In this document: positions 24,120-34,832 of the stretch, one piece after another
Layout: each line of letters starts with the position of its first letter
Numbering within the stretch: position 1 is the stretch's first letter
Assembly (NCBI GenBank): GCA_963383645.1
Contig: OY726576.1
Span: 10,406,102-10,470,101 of the forward strand
From: Muscardinus avellanarius
Lineage: Eukaryota > Chordata > Mammalia > Rodentia > Gliridae
Direction: 5' to 3'
DNA: 64,000 bases
The notes under the pieces: model-generated
Database searches by the model: none
What the model saw: only the letters and a program-made list of their open reading frames with translations
Told to the model about the DNA's origin: nothing
Position numbers and translations under genes: made by a program

Positions 24120-24562
24120 GATTTTATTATTATTATTTTGTGGTACTGGGGATTGAACACAGGGACTCGACCCTGAACTATACTCTCAGTCCTACTTTAT
24201 TTATTTATTTATTTTTAATTTTTATTTATTTTTTGGTGGTACTGGAGTTCCTGGAAACCTTTCTACCTCTGGGCTACACTCCCAGACCTATTTTTTTTTA
24301 TATACTTTTTATTTGGAAACAGGGTCTCTTAAGCCAGCACGGCTGACTTCGAACCTGCGCGATCCTGCTGTCTCCGCCTCCCAAGCGCGGGGATTATAAG
24401 AATACACCACCACGCCAGGCTCTACTTTATTTATTTTTAAATTTTAAAACAAAGTCTTTCTTAGTTGTCAAGGGTCTGGTTAAACTGCTAAGACTGGCTT
24501 GGAAACCGTGATCTTCCTGTTTCAGCCTCCAAAGTACTTGGATATGAGCAACCATACCTGGC
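24120..24562 (-). mobile_element. Old B1-dID SINE hosting a young SINE
   Basis: The antisense outer copy spans 24120-24200 and 24421-24562, flanked by 'cagatttt' duplications. The inner young element lies at 24215-24420, with the outer 'ctactttatttattt' duplicated on its two sides. Confidence 0.85.
24215..24420 (-). mobile_element. Young B1-dID SINE nested in an older one
   Basis: Antisense base-subfamily copy with an expanded T-rich linker and a 7SL-like head ending 'accaccacgccaggc'. The target duplication is derived from the linker of the host SINE. Confidence 0.92.
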
Positions 24563-24574
24563 TCAGATTTTTTT

Positions 24575-25554
24575 AAATAATTCATTTATTTATTTCATTC
24601 TAGACCTCCTTCTGATTCTTTTTTAGTGTTTCTAACTCACCTTTCGCCTCCTCTATACTTGTTTTAAATCCTTTCATATACTGTAGATCAAGATTCTGAA
24701 CTCCCCTTCTTGCATTTCTAGTAGGTCAGTATTCGTGATTTCTGCTGTCTCTTCATAATTCCTGGTTCTCATATTTATAGCGTTCTCTGTCCTGTTTTTC
24801 TGATTTCTACCCATTGTTCGTGAGTATTATGCTTAGTCCAATCTTAATATTAGGAGTTTAGGGGTATCGGCAAGTCAGCAGAGCTTTTCCAGGGTTGAGG
24901 GTGGGTGATGTGGGAGGAGCTGGGGTAAGAAAGTTGGGAATGGATCTACCATATGATCCAGCTATACCACTTCTGGGTATCTTTCCAAAGGGGTTGAACT
25001 CAGAGAAATACAGCAACATATGCATACCTATGTTCATAGCAGCACAATTTGTAATAGCCAAAATATGGAACCAACCCAGATCACCATCAACAGATGAATG
25101 GATAGCAAAACTGTGGGAAATACACACAATGGAATTCTATTCAGCCATAAAGAACAAAATTATATCATTTGCAAGAAGATGGAAAACCCTGGAGAACATT
25201 ATGTGTTAAGTGAGATCAGCCAAGCACAGAAGGAGAAGGTACATATGTTTCCTCTAATATGCCCAAACTAGGAAACACAGAGGATACCAGTGGGACTCCT
25301 GATAATGGAGGGGAAATATCAGCAAAGTTTGAATGGAAAGATAGGAGAGGAGGAAGGCTGATCTTGAATAATGAGGGTCTACATCTGAACATGTGTAAAA
25401 TTATGAATAAGACATGGTTAACCTGGACAACCATTGGTGGGAGGGGGGAAGGGAAAACGGGGGTGGGGGGAGAGGGCACCAAATATAGTTTAAATGTATA
25501 CTATTTATGTTCAATAAAAAAATTGTTAAAAGAAAAAAATAATTCATTTATTTA
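24575..25554 (+). mobile_element. L1 insertion with twin-priming inversion
   Basis: An 18-bp perfect direct repeat (24575-24592 and 25537-25554, 'aaataattcatttattta') bounds the element. The left part, about 24593-24928, is antisense L1 sequence corresponding to ORF1 start and 5'UTR. The right part, about 24929-25536, is sense ORF2 C-terminus plus 3' UTR ending in an A-rich tail. Such a 5' inversion with loss of the middle is the signature of twin priming during target-primed reverse transcription. The 3' UTR carries G runs near 25435-25475. Confidence 0.93.
25433..25476 (+). other. G-run tract of L1 3'UTR, G-quadruplex-prone
   Basis: At least five G tracts of three to six bases lie within about 44 bp, just before the L1 tail. 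L1 3' UTRs in several mammals contain such tracts. A structure in RNA is inferred, not shown. Confidence 0.75.
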
Positions 25555-25559
25555 GATTA

Positions 25560-25860
25560 CTATACATTAATTTCCCAGATAAGACATGAGAGGCAACTTC
25601 ATATACATTTTTAGAAAACCAGCCACTTCCCCTCTTTTGACAATGAATTGATGTATCATAGTATGTTGTAACTAATAGAAGGTAAAGTGTTGAAAGCATA
25701 TAAAATAACCCCTCTCAGTAGATAAAGCATGGCCTTTGCAAATGGCTTGTGATTTGGGATTATAACAGAGTAAAAATAGAGTATTTGGAAAGCAACACAC
25801 TTTTTTCCTATTCTCTTTCACCACAGTAATGTGTAATGGACCTAATTATAATTTACAATA
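25560..25860. other. Unassigned AT-rich sequence
   Basis: Nothing recognised. Confidence 0.4.
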
Positions 25861-25864
25861 CAAA

Positions 25865-26430
25865 TACAAATCCAATCATGTATTTTAAATTTATGGCATA
25901 TATTTAAGTTATACAACATAATGCATGGATACACCGAGATAGTAAAAGATCACTGTAGTAAAGCAAAATACATTTCTCAGAACTATGCATTTTTGTTATT
26001 GTTTTTGTCTTTTTGAAATTTTTTTGTGACAAGAGCAGCTAAAATATATTCATTTAGCATCTACCTCATATATAGTCCAATTACATTACCTGTCATCTTC
26101 ATGCTATAAGTTAAAATTTACACTTGATCTTAGCTGAAAGGCCGAGAAGCAATGTTTTAAGTTAAATTTCTAAACTTGTTTATCATATATATTTGCTACT
26201 TTGTATCTTCTGATCTATATATCTCCATATCCTCTACCTTCTCTCTTGCCCCTTATAAAAACTCTTTTGTTCTTTACCTCTGTATATTTGATTTTCCTTT
26301 CGTTTTATATTCCATATATAAGTAAGATCCCGTAATATTTTTTTGATCTGGCTTAAAAGAATAAGACCTTCCTTGTAATTTGTCACCACATGGACAAGCC
26401 TGGAGTTCTTTATGTTAAGCAAAACAAACC
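25865..26430 (-). mobile_element. Ancient L1M 3' UTR hosting a U2 fragment
   Basis: 'gtgacaagagcagctaaaat', 'ctaaacttgtttatcatata' and 'ttccatatataagtaagatc' follow the order of an L1M 3' UTR in reverse complement. The element is broken at 26119-26153 by a U2 snRNA fragment. The last 60 bp switch to sense-like L1 wording. Confidence 0.65.
26119..26153 (-). pseudogene. U2 snRNA 5'-end retropseudogene, 35 nt
   Basis: On the minus strand this reads as the first 35 nucleotides of U2 spliceosomal RNA with three differences, including the hallmark 'gcttctcggcctttcagc' (cttttggc in true U2). It stops after the branch-site-pairing region. Flanking imperfect direct repeats lie at about 26106-26118 ('ataagttaaaattt') and 26156-26169 ('tttaagttaaattt'), with no A tail. 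That fits the known class of 3'-truncated snRNA pseudogenes with target-site duplications. It is not functional. Confidence 0.88.
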
Positions 26431-26930
26431 AAACAATTATATATTTTTAAATTAATTTGAAAGGTTTCATTAGTCATTATTTAGCTTTATTTTGTATCTC
26501 CCTCTCCTTTTTGATTATTAGATTGAGAAAATACTATGAAGGGAGCGTTTTATTCATGAAGGGAAAAGAGATTCAAGAAATTAAGTCAAAAAGGAGAGAT
26601 TTAAAAGATAAATATATATTTATACATGCATGCATATACACATATGTATATATCTTCATGCCACACTTATATTTTTTAAACTTAAATGTGTAATTTCCCC
26701 GGGTTAGTTGATCTTCTGTCTCAACCGTAACTTTGATAGGGATAGGTAAGGAACAGAGTTGATATTATGGGTCAGAAATTCTGTCCCCTAAGCAATGTGA
26801 TATAGAGTGGATACTTTAAAACTACTTCCATGCTCTGGTTCAGGAGTTTATGGTTCTAAATAAAGGAACTGTATAACAAGCTGACCCAACACTTCGTGAC
26901 TTAAAACATTTACATCTTTATTCATGTTTG
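26431..26930. other. Unassigned AT-rich sequence
   Basis: Includes imperfect 'catatac/tatgtata' alternation at 26610-26655. No repeat family or exon recognised. Confidence 0.4.
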
Positions 26931-27155
26931 TTTGTTTATTTATTTATTTATTATTTGGGGGTCCTGGGACTTGAACCCAGGGTGGTCTACCTCTGAGCTA
27001 TATAAACAGCCCTATTTTATTTTTATTTTTTGAAACAGGGTCTCAATAAGTTTCTGGGAGTCTCACTAAATTGCTGAGGCTGCCCTCAAACCTGCAATCC
27101 TCCTGTCTCAGTCTCCCAAGTTTGAGGATTACAGGCATGCACCACTATCCCTGAC
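26931..27155 (-). mobile_element. Older B1-dID SINE
   Basis: Antisense copy with a (TTTA)n-type tail at 26931-26953, an ID-like half 'acttgaacccaggg' and the longer central B1 segment containing 'ctcactaaattgctgaggct'. Older than the CpG-rich copies. Confidence 0.88.
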
Positions 27156-27399
27156 AATTACTCCTTATTTTCTATGTTGAGAATAAACACCGAATATAGA
27201 AGGGGAGGCTTATTTCTGCTTCACAACACCTGGGATGATGTGACAAGGGAAGCTGGGATATTCTAGAGGTCTATTGCCTGCTAGTGGCTTCTCCAAGTTG
27301 ATTCCTTTAGTCCTGGCAGCCACAGGTGGTCCATTGCCTAGTAAGGCACAGGACTCAAGCATGAACGTCTAGTGATAGCTGTTAGGTCTTGCCAATTTA
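27156..27399. other. Unassigned sequence between SINE and old L1
   Basis: No recognised element. Short open frames only. Confidence 0.35.
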
Positions 27400-27799
27400 T
27401 ACTGCTTTTCAATTGTCTTACTGCTTTTTAAAACTTTTGTCTCACTGTTTTACTCAAAGATGAAGTGTTTAAGTTTCAGATTGTTCTCATTGAAGTGTCT
27501 TATTTCTTCCTCCGATTGTTGAAACTGTTTTTAGGAAGCATATATGTTAATAGCTGTTATATTTTCCTGATAAATTGACTATTCTGTTATTATAAGTTGT
27601 CCTTTTTCATGCCTGGTAACAATAACAGATTTAGGGTCTTTTCCCCCCTAATATTAGTATAGGCCACACGGTCTTCTTAGCTATTATTTGAATGTTGTAT
27701 TATTTTTATCCTTTTACTTTCAACTTATTCATGTCTTTGAATCTAATGTGTGTGACTTATAGACATTTTGCAGTTAGATCATACTAATTATGTATTTTA

Positions 27800-28016
27800 T
27801 TTTATTTTATTTTTTATTTTTTGGTGGTACTGGGGTTCCTGGAAGCCCTTCTACCTTCGGGCTACACTCCCAGACCTATTTTTACATTTTTTTAAAATTT
27901 TATTTTGGAAACAGGGTCTCCTAAGCCAGGACACTCAGCTGGCTTCGAACCGGTGCGATCCTCCTGTCTCTGCCTCCCAAGCGCAGGGATTATAAGCGAG
28001 CGCCACCACGCCCGGC
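27800..28016 (-). mobile_element. Young B1-dID SINE, derived subfamily
   Basis: Antisense, with flanking 'ctaattatgtattt' duplications at about 27784 and 28016. It shares the 'ctcctaagcc' change, four extra bases before 'gctgg' and the 'ttttacattttt' linker with the copies at 17582, 35783 and 45852. Confidence 0.94.
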
Positions 28017-28047
28017 TAATTATGTATTTAAAAAATCTCTTCTTCAA

Positions 28048-28260
28048 GCCAGGCGTAGTGGCGCACGCTTGTAACCCCAGCACTTGGGAAGCTGAGACAG
28101 GAGGATCGCAGGTTTAAAGTCGGCCTCAGCAGCTTAGTGAGGCTCTCAGCAACTTAGTGAGACCCTTTTGCCAAGTAAAATATAAAATAGGTTGAGAGTG
28201 TAGCCTGGAGGTAGAAGGCCCCTGGGTTCTCTCCCTAGTACCATAAACAAACAAAAAATA
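28048..28260 (+). mobile_element. Intermediate-age B1-dID SINE
   Basis: Sense copy with complete B1 half, ID-like half ending 'ctccctagtacc' and an A-rich tail. It keeps the longer central segment ('cagcagcttagtgaggctct'), unlike the young SINE 32 bp away on the opposite strand. Confidence 0.9.
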
Positions 28261-28279
28261 TTTCCTTCAATCTCTGTAT

Positions 28280-28666
28280 TTTTTTTTATTAGTGCGCTGT
28301 AGTTACACATCTCAGAGTGACGGAAACGTAGAGGCACACAACATCCCTGCGTCTCGTCCCTCCCTGCTCCCCTCCCCCACAGATAACATTTACATGGGCA
28401 ATAATAGCTTCGTGTGTGAACAAAGGATTACTTGAACTGTTTCCATCATCAGCTCTCCCTTTTCGACTCCCCTCCCTCCCGTGGCCCCCTCCCCCATTCC
28501 ACCAGTGCCCACCTTCCTTTACCTGAAATCCTCGCTCTTTCCAGTTTATCTCCAGCTTCCACAAATAAGTGACACCATACGGTCCTTCACCTTCTGTGAC
28601 TGGCCCGTCTCACTTAGCGTACTATTCTTGACTTTCACTCGTTTTCTTGCAAATGACATTTCTGGA
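28280..28666 (-). mobile_element. L1 3' end (3'UTR plus ORF2 tail)
   Basis: T-rich start followed by 'gtagttacacatctcagag', a pyrimidine-rich 3' UTR (purine-rich in element orientation) and the ORF2 tail up to 'ttgcaaatgacatttc'. Minus-strand insertion inside an ancient L1. 5'-truncated. Confidence 0.8.
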
Positions 28667-28738
28667 ATATTTAGTCAATTTAATCCCACTACAATTAAAT
28701 TGGATTTATACCTGTCATGTGCTATTTGTTTTCTACAT

Positions 28739-28740
<2 letters not shown>

Positions 28741-28798
<58 letters not shown>

Positions 28799-28934
28799 GG
28801 TGGTACTGAGGGTGGAACCCAGAGGATTTCTACCTCCAGGCTATAGTAGCTGAGGCTGGCTTCGAACCTGTGCAATCCTCCTGTCTCAGCCTCCCAAGTG
28901 CTGGGATTACAAGCATGCACCACCATGCCCAGCT
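28741..28934 (-). mobile_element. B1-dID SINE with internal deletion and (TC)27 tail
   Basis: The (TC)n tract at 28741-28794 occupies the tail position. The body at 28795-28934 joins the ID-like half directly to the B1 half, so about 60 bp including the linker is missing. The (TC)n/(GA)n long frames across it are repeat artefacts. Confidence 0.88.
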
Positions 28935-29154
28935 ATTATATATTTTTATTCCTTTATTCCTCCATTACTGACTTCTTTCGTATTAACATATATTCTAGTA
29001 TAACAATATACTAAGTCCTTTATTGTTACTTATATTTTTGAATTATGGTCTCAGTGATTATTCTAGAATTCCAATTGGTATCTTAAGATTAGTTCTTATT
29101 TATACAAACTTGATTTTTACTCTTATACAAAATTTTGCTCTAAATTATATGTAT

Positions 29155-29230
29155 ATAAAATATATATTATATATATTTATATATATTATATATTTCTATA
29201 TATATTATATATATATTTATATAATATATA

Positions 29231-29277
<47 letters not shown>
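29155..29277. repeat. AT-rich tract followed by (TG)22
   Basis: Imperfect TA/ATATTTAT repeats at 29155-29232 pass into a clean (TG)n at 29234-29277, which abuts the tail position of the antisense SINE that starts at 29277. Confidence 0.95.
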
Positions 29278-29278
<1 letters not shown>

Positions 29279-29690
29279 GTACTGGGGATGGAACTCAGTG
29301 GCATTCTACCTCTGAGCTACATCTGTGGTCTTAATTTTTATTCTTTATTTTGAAACAAGGTCTTACTAAGTTGCAGTAGGCCTCACTATGTAGCTGAGGC
29401 TGTGTGTGAACCACAATCCTCCTTTTTTTTTTTAAGCCTCCCGGGTACTGGGATTACAAGTGTGGGCCAGCCGGGCGTGGTGGTGCACGCTTGTAATCCG
29501 GCTCTTGGGAGGCGGAGACAGGAGGATTGCGCTGGTTCGAAGCCAGCCGTGCTGGTTTAAGAGACCCTGTTTCCAAATTAAAAAACACCACCAAAAAAAT
29601 TAGGTCTGGGATTGTAGCCCAGAGGTAGAAAGGGCTTCCAGAAACCCCAATACCACACATACAAAAAATTGTGGGCCACCACACCGGGCT
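29277..29690 (-). mobile_element. Older B1-dID SINE split by a sense SINE
   Basis: The outer antisense copy covers 29277-29469 and 29679-29690, with an extra T11 insertion in its B1 half at about 29423-29434. It is interrupted close to its 5' end by the element at 29470-29669. Confidence 0.86.
29470..29669 (+). mobile_element. Young B1-dID SINE nested in an older one
   Basis: Sense base-subfamily copy. A nine-base duplication 'tgtgggcca' (29461-29469 and 29670-29678), taken from the host SINE, flanks it. The linker contains an extra 'caccaccaaaaaaa' stretch that resembles the element's own 3' end. Confidence 0.9.
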
Positions 29691-30499
29691 ATAAATTACA
29701 TTTTTTCATAAGTCCATTAAAACAATTTCAAAATTCCTATTTTTGTTAATTACATAAGAGAAGGGCAAAAGGTGACAAATTAACCGTCTTCTGTATTCAC
29801 TGGTGTAGTTAATTTTGACGGTGCTCTGAATTTCTTCATGTGGATTTCAGTTACAACATTAAGGTCCAGAAAGTCATACCCCAAAGCATGGCAGTTTGGC
29901 ATGCAGAGAACTTTGAACTCAAAGGCACCCAGAAGACATCAGGAACAAAACATTCTTTTGCCTTCTCCTGACCATCTTTTTCTTGCTTCTCCCTTCCCCA
30001 GGCAGGCTATAGAGATTAGAACTTTCCCTGAAAGCAAGGCACAGAACTGAGAAAATATAGCAAATACCCCCTTCTTTTCTTTATAGCGGATGACCATAAA
30101 AATTGACTTACATTGTCTGACAAAGCATAGTAAGACAGTAATTCCACAGGGGACTCTTCTCTAGACTCAGAAAGAAGGGATGGTACACAGGGAGGCCACA
30201 AAGAATTCAGATAAGTCTTGCTGAATCTTCCCTCTCTATCTACTACCATTAAGACAGCCTTTATGTCCAACCCCATTTCTATGTGACTGTCCACTACCTA
30301 TCAAATCTAAGATGAAAATAGATCTTTCTCCCATATCTTTGGGTGTGCACTTTCGAAGCCTCCCATATCATATAGAACTTTAATAGATGTGATCTGTTAT
30401 GCTTTTCCTTTAATACGTCTTTACTGACTGAGGTATTGGCCATAATCATCAGGACAGACGAAGAAAGTTATCTGTGATACCTTTCTACTTCTATGGTGT
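29691..30499. other. Unassigned, with a possible LTR-like patch
   Basis: The wording around 29875-30010 ('cataccccaaagcatggcag', 'cttcccc aggcaggc') is reminiscent of an old LTR, but I cannot name a family. No exon recognised. A 70-codon frame here is not supported as a gene. Confidence 0.3.
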
Positions 30500-31455
30500 C
30501 TGATTTACTTTTAGTTCCATCTGTAAAAACTCTGTAGTATTTCTTTTAGGGCAGATCTGTGAACACATCCAAGTTTTATCTATCCTGAAATATCTTAAAC
30601 TCAAATTCATTGTTGAAGGATGGTTTTGCTGGGTATAAAATTTTTTGTTGGTAATATTTTCTCTTTCAGCATTTGGAGGCTATCATTCCAGGCTTTCCCG
30701 GCCTACTCTGTTGAAGTCTATGATTAATCTTACTGGGGATTATTTGTAGGTGTAAGTTATGTATATGGGTATTTGTAAGTTTTTTTTTTTGCCTTTTGTC
30801 TATTAGTGCAAAGGTGTGGATCTATATGGAGTTCTTTGAGATTCTTGGCTATGTAGAGTAATATTTTCATAAACTTCAGAGAGTTCCTAGACATTAGTTT
30901 CCTAAAGTTTTTTCTTACTCTCTTCTGGCAATCTGTTACATAAGTGTCGGTATGTTTCATGGTGCCCCATATATGTGTGAAGTTCTATATATTTCTTCCT
31001 TATTCTTTTTTTCCTCTATTTCACAGATTGGATTATTCCTATTATTTTATATTCAACTTCACTAATTATTTTTGCTAATACCTAAAATTAGTTCCTGAGG
31101 CCTAGATTAAAATTTTTATTTCAGCTTTTTAACTCCAGAATTATTTGATTCTTTAAAAATGTGTTTATTAAATATTCTTTAACAGGTGAAACATTATTTC
31201 ATATTTTTCTGTAATTCTTTACACATATTTTCCTAGTTACTTTAACATTTTAAAAATAGCTGGTTTAAATTCCTTGTCTGGTAAAGCTAATGCCTGAATT
31301 CCCTAAAGAAGTTCTTTTTTTGACTATGTTTTTAATTTGTATTTAACATTTATTTCTATCTATCTGTATATGTCATCATTATTTGTTGAAAAGTCAACAT
31401 TTTAAGTAATATATTAGTATAACTGGCATCACATATCTTATGCCCAAGTACTACT
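30500..31455 (-). mobile_element. Ancient L1M, ORF1-side region
   Basis: 'gttgaaggatggttttgctgg', 'tctgttgaagtctatgatta' and 'ttcacagattggattattcc' follow the reverse complement of old L1 ORF1/inter-ORF sequence. Highly decayed, with a short T run at 30780-30790. Confidence 0.55.
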
Positions 31456-31459
31456 GGGT

Positions 31460-32005
31460 TTATTTTTTTTAATTTATTTTTTATTTTTATGTGGAACACA
31501 TTAAAAATGGCTTACATTCAGACTGTGTTCGGCGCCCTCTACCCCACCCCTGCTTTTCCTTTCCCCCTCCAAACAGTGAGTGTCCAGGTTAGCCATGCTA
31601 TATTCATACTTTTACACATATTCGAATGTTGCTCCTCCATTAATCAACCTCAGCCTTCTTCCTCTTCTATCCTTCTGTTCTAGCTTTGCTGAGGTTTCCC
31701 CTCCATTATCTGGAGTCCCTTTGGTATCCCCAATGCTTCCTAGTTTGGGCATATTAGAGAAAACATATGTCCCTTCTCTTTCTGTGCTTGGCTGATCTCA
31801 CTTAACATAATGCTCTTCAGGTCTTTCCATCTTCTTGCAAATGACATGATTTTGATCTTTATAGCTCAGTAGAATTCCATTGTGTGTGTTTCCCATAATT
31901 TTGCAATCCATTCATCTGTTGATGGAGACCTAGGTTGGTTCCATATTTTGGCTATAACGAATTGAGCTGCTATGAACACGTTTATTGATGTTGCTCTTGT
32001 ATTTT
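31460..32005 (-). mobile_element. L1 3' end, same family as 24.9-25.5 kb
   Basis: Starts with a T/A-rich tail, then a C-rich 3' UTR, then the ORF2 tail ('cttgcaaatgacatgatttt', 'ccattcatctgttgatggag'). It is the reverse complement of the sense part of the twin-primed L1. 5'-truncated at about 32005. Confidence 0.88.
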
Positions 32006-33010
32006 TTTTCATCTCACTTTTTTGAAACTAATCCTATAGATTTTGTATTACCTGCAGGGTGAGAACACTAAATCTACTTCTAGATTTCTTTTTTAAAGTT
32101 CTCGTTTTAATTTTTATTTTTTAAGTTTGGGGTTACCATTTGGTTTGTGTAATTTAGTAGCAAGCCAATGATTAGTCAAAAGACTTCCTTAAGTGTCTTG
32201 TGTTTGTTTGCTTTTAAAATCCTTTGCTGAGGGGATCTGTGTGTGAAATCTCACATTCAAATTTCAGGAAGTTTACAAGACAGCTTTAGATTTTACTTCT
32301 TACTTGTGCAAATCTTCCAAAGGTCAGCCAGAGGTGAATGACTACAGTCTTATACTTTCCCAGGTTTTTTCTATACACAACACTATGCATGTAAAAGCCC
32401 TTTCAGATCCCCATAAATATGTTGGAGCTTTTCAAAGTCCCCTCTGGTTCTGTAGTTCTCCAGCACTTCCTTTTCTGTTTTTGTCCAGAATCGAGCTGGA
32501 CTAAGTCAAACCACAGCCTTAGGCAACTGCTGTGTTTCCAGCAGGTTGCTATTGTTTCTACTAATCCCAAAGGATAAGACTTTTTAAAATTTATTTTTAT
32601 GCTGAGCTGAGTCAAGAAAAATAGTCATACAACCCTGGAAATGGAGATTTTCTGGGAAGCTACGTGTTTGGACAAACTATTTCCTGTGCTTTGAGGATGG
32701 GGCTTGTGATGGAGCCCAGAAGATGTGGGTCCTCTCCTCTCTTCTGAGGTGCTGGCTTGTCATGGATGAAGGACCACTGTTCTCCTGAAGGAGATTGTGT
32801 AGGCATAGCCTGAAGTTAAACGCCACACAATCTGCTATCTGAGTTTGTCATTTGTCTTGGACAAAAAGTTTTGTTTTTTGGGTGATTTTATTTAATTTCA
32901 AGAGTTTCCAAGTGATGAATTTTGATCTCCTTGCCAGTATTTTTGTTATTTGTATGAGGGAGTAGATTTAGACATCCCCCACTCCCATAATTCTAAAAGT
33001 TTATCTAACC
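32006..33010. other. Unassigned; may include ancient L1 5' region
   Basis: The segment 32120-32610 has a composition and wording suggestive of the ORF1-upstream part of the same ancient minus-strand L1, but I cannot confirm it. Short open frames only. Confidence 0.3.
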
Positions 33011-33011
33011 T

Positions 33012-33211
33012 TCAGTTGGGGATGGAACCCAGTGGTGTTCTACTACTTTCAAGCTACATCCTCAGCCCCATTTTTTATTCTTTATTTTGAACCAGGGTCT
33101 CACTGAGTTGCAAAGGGCCTCACTAAGTAGCCGAGGCTGTTTGTGAACTGTGATCCTTCTGTTTCAGCCTCCCAAATTCTGGGATTATAAATGTGTGGCA
33201 CCACACTCGAC
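33012..33211 (-). mobile_element. Old B1-dID SINE
   Basis: Antisense copy with 'gcaaagggcctcactaagta' in the centre, belonging to the same older subfamily as the copies at 48962 and 59435. Tail not clear. Confidence 0.87.
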
Positions 33212-33958
33212 TTCAGCCGCAGTTCTTAAGGATGAAATTCTTAAATTTCATAATGATGTGCATTGATATGGTCTTTTTGTTTTATTTTATTGTGTTAAAT
33301 TTTTAAATTTAAAATGAATGTCTTTTACTTTTAGTGCTATTTATCATATGATTTAAAAATATTTCCTCCTTTCTCTTTTCTCTTTTTACTTTATCTGAAA
33401 TGTCTACTTATTAATTTCTGAAACATCTTATTATTTGTCTCATATATTTTATTTCCCTTGTTTCTATTTTTGAAATATCTTTGGATATTGTCTTCTTTAA
33501 CAACCTCTGAGAATGTTTTATGTTGGTGACTCTCCATTTAATTTTTTAAAAATTATTTCCATTTTTTAATACAGCATGCTATTCTTCTTTAACGGACATA
33601 ATAATTTCTTACTTTTTACTGTGTAACAATTCACATTTCTTATGAAATTCTGTTTGATGTTTTCTAAGTTTTCCCAGATGTTCTTTTCCCCCAATCCTTG
33701 TTTATTTTGGTCTCTCTCTTTTAAGCTGGGACCATATTCCAATATCTGGTGGTCCTTCATTTTCTATTTTATAATCTAAGAGCAAGGCACTAAAACTTTT
33801 TGGCAACTTTACATGCATTCTTTGGTGGGACTTTTAGATTGGTAGGCATTGCTTTCAAATGGTTATTTGGATCTTGAGCAAAAGATTTAACTGTGGGACT
33901 CAAAGTTTTATTCCAGCCATTCTATTTCTTTGCAGAAGAAACTCTTTACCAATTACCT
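33212..33958. other. Unassigned AT-rich sequence
   Basis: The end of the stretch (33500-33950) has a LINE-like look on the minus strand but no definite match. Confidence 0.3.
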
Positions 33959-33968
33959 GGGAGCTAGA

Positions 33969-34191
33969 TTTATTTGTTTATTTATTTTTGGTGGTATTGG
34001 GAATGAAACCCAGGGGCATTCTACGTCTGAGATACACCCCCAGCCCTAATTTTTTAGTCTTTATTTTGAAACAGGGTCTCACTGATTTGGAAAGGACCTC
34101 ACTAAGTAGCCGAGGCTCTCTGCAAACCACAATCCTCCTGATTCAGTCTCCCAAATGCTGGGATTACAAGCGTGCACCACCACGCCCGGCT
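33969..34191 (-). mobile_element. B1-dID SINE, older subfamily
   Basis: Antisense full-length copy with flanking 'ggagctaga' duplications (33960-33968 and 34192-34200). Centre reads 'ggaaaggacctcactaagta'. (TTTA)-type tail. Confidence 0.92.
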
Positions 34192-34634
34192 GGAGCTAGA
34201 CATTTGATCTCTATTATTCTGTATACAGACTTTTAATTAATAATCACTTCCTCTTTTTCAACCTCATATCTTGTCTCTTTTTTAAACCTCTATATTTAGT
34301 ATTGGTTTCATGTCCCTCTGGAACTTTTCATGAAAATCAATTTCCCCATTTTATAGTAACTTTATGTTGCATATTTTTTGCACCTGCTAAGTAGATGGCA
34401 TCTTCCATCATTTTTCTGCATTTCATTTATTTAAATTGTGTGTCTGTTGCCGAGTTCTCTCTTCTTTTGCACTCTCTTTGTGTTTGGTTTTATGGAATTT
34501 TTATGCTATGCTTTTATTTTAGGGGAATTAAAAAATAAATGCTTTTTAGATGGAAGTCTTTTTCATTTCACTTTGTAAGCATGACTTTTGGGCTCTTTTA
34601 TATAGTATACTTGTCGTAAAAATTATCAAATCCC
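34192..34634. other. Unassigned sequence
   Basis: No exon or repeat family recognised. Confidence 0.35.
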
Positions 34635-34832
34635 AGCCAGATGTGGTAGCACACACACGTGACCTCATCACTTGGGAGGCCAAGACAGGAGAATTGCAGA
34701 TTTGAGGCCAACCTCAGCAATTTAGTGAGACCCTCAGCAACTTAGCAAGAACCTGTTTTTCAAATACAAAGCGCTGGGGATGTAGTTCAGAGGCAAAATT
34801 CCCCTGAGTTCAGCCCTATCCCTCTCTCAAAC
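34635..34832 (+). mobile_element. Old B1-dID SINE
   Basis: Sense copy with both halves. Many substitutions ('cacacacacgtgacctcatc'), degenerate pyrimidine-rich tail. Confidence 0.82.

Larger units (their letters stand above)
27400..29100 (-). mobile_element. Ancient L1M with several insertions
   Basis: Old L1 ORF2 wording in reverse complement appears at 27400-27790, 28667-28740 and about 28935-29100. These pieces are consecutive in L1 order ('cttttactttcaacttattc', then 'atttgttttctacatgt', then 'ttattcctccattactgact'). Three SINEs and one younger L1 3' end fill the gaps between them. Confidence 0.6.

Noticed and set aside
26119..26153. Functional U2 snRNA gene
   Set aside because: Only the first 35 nt exist, with three changes. 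The Sm site and 3' stem-loops are absent, and no snRNA promoter elements are seen.
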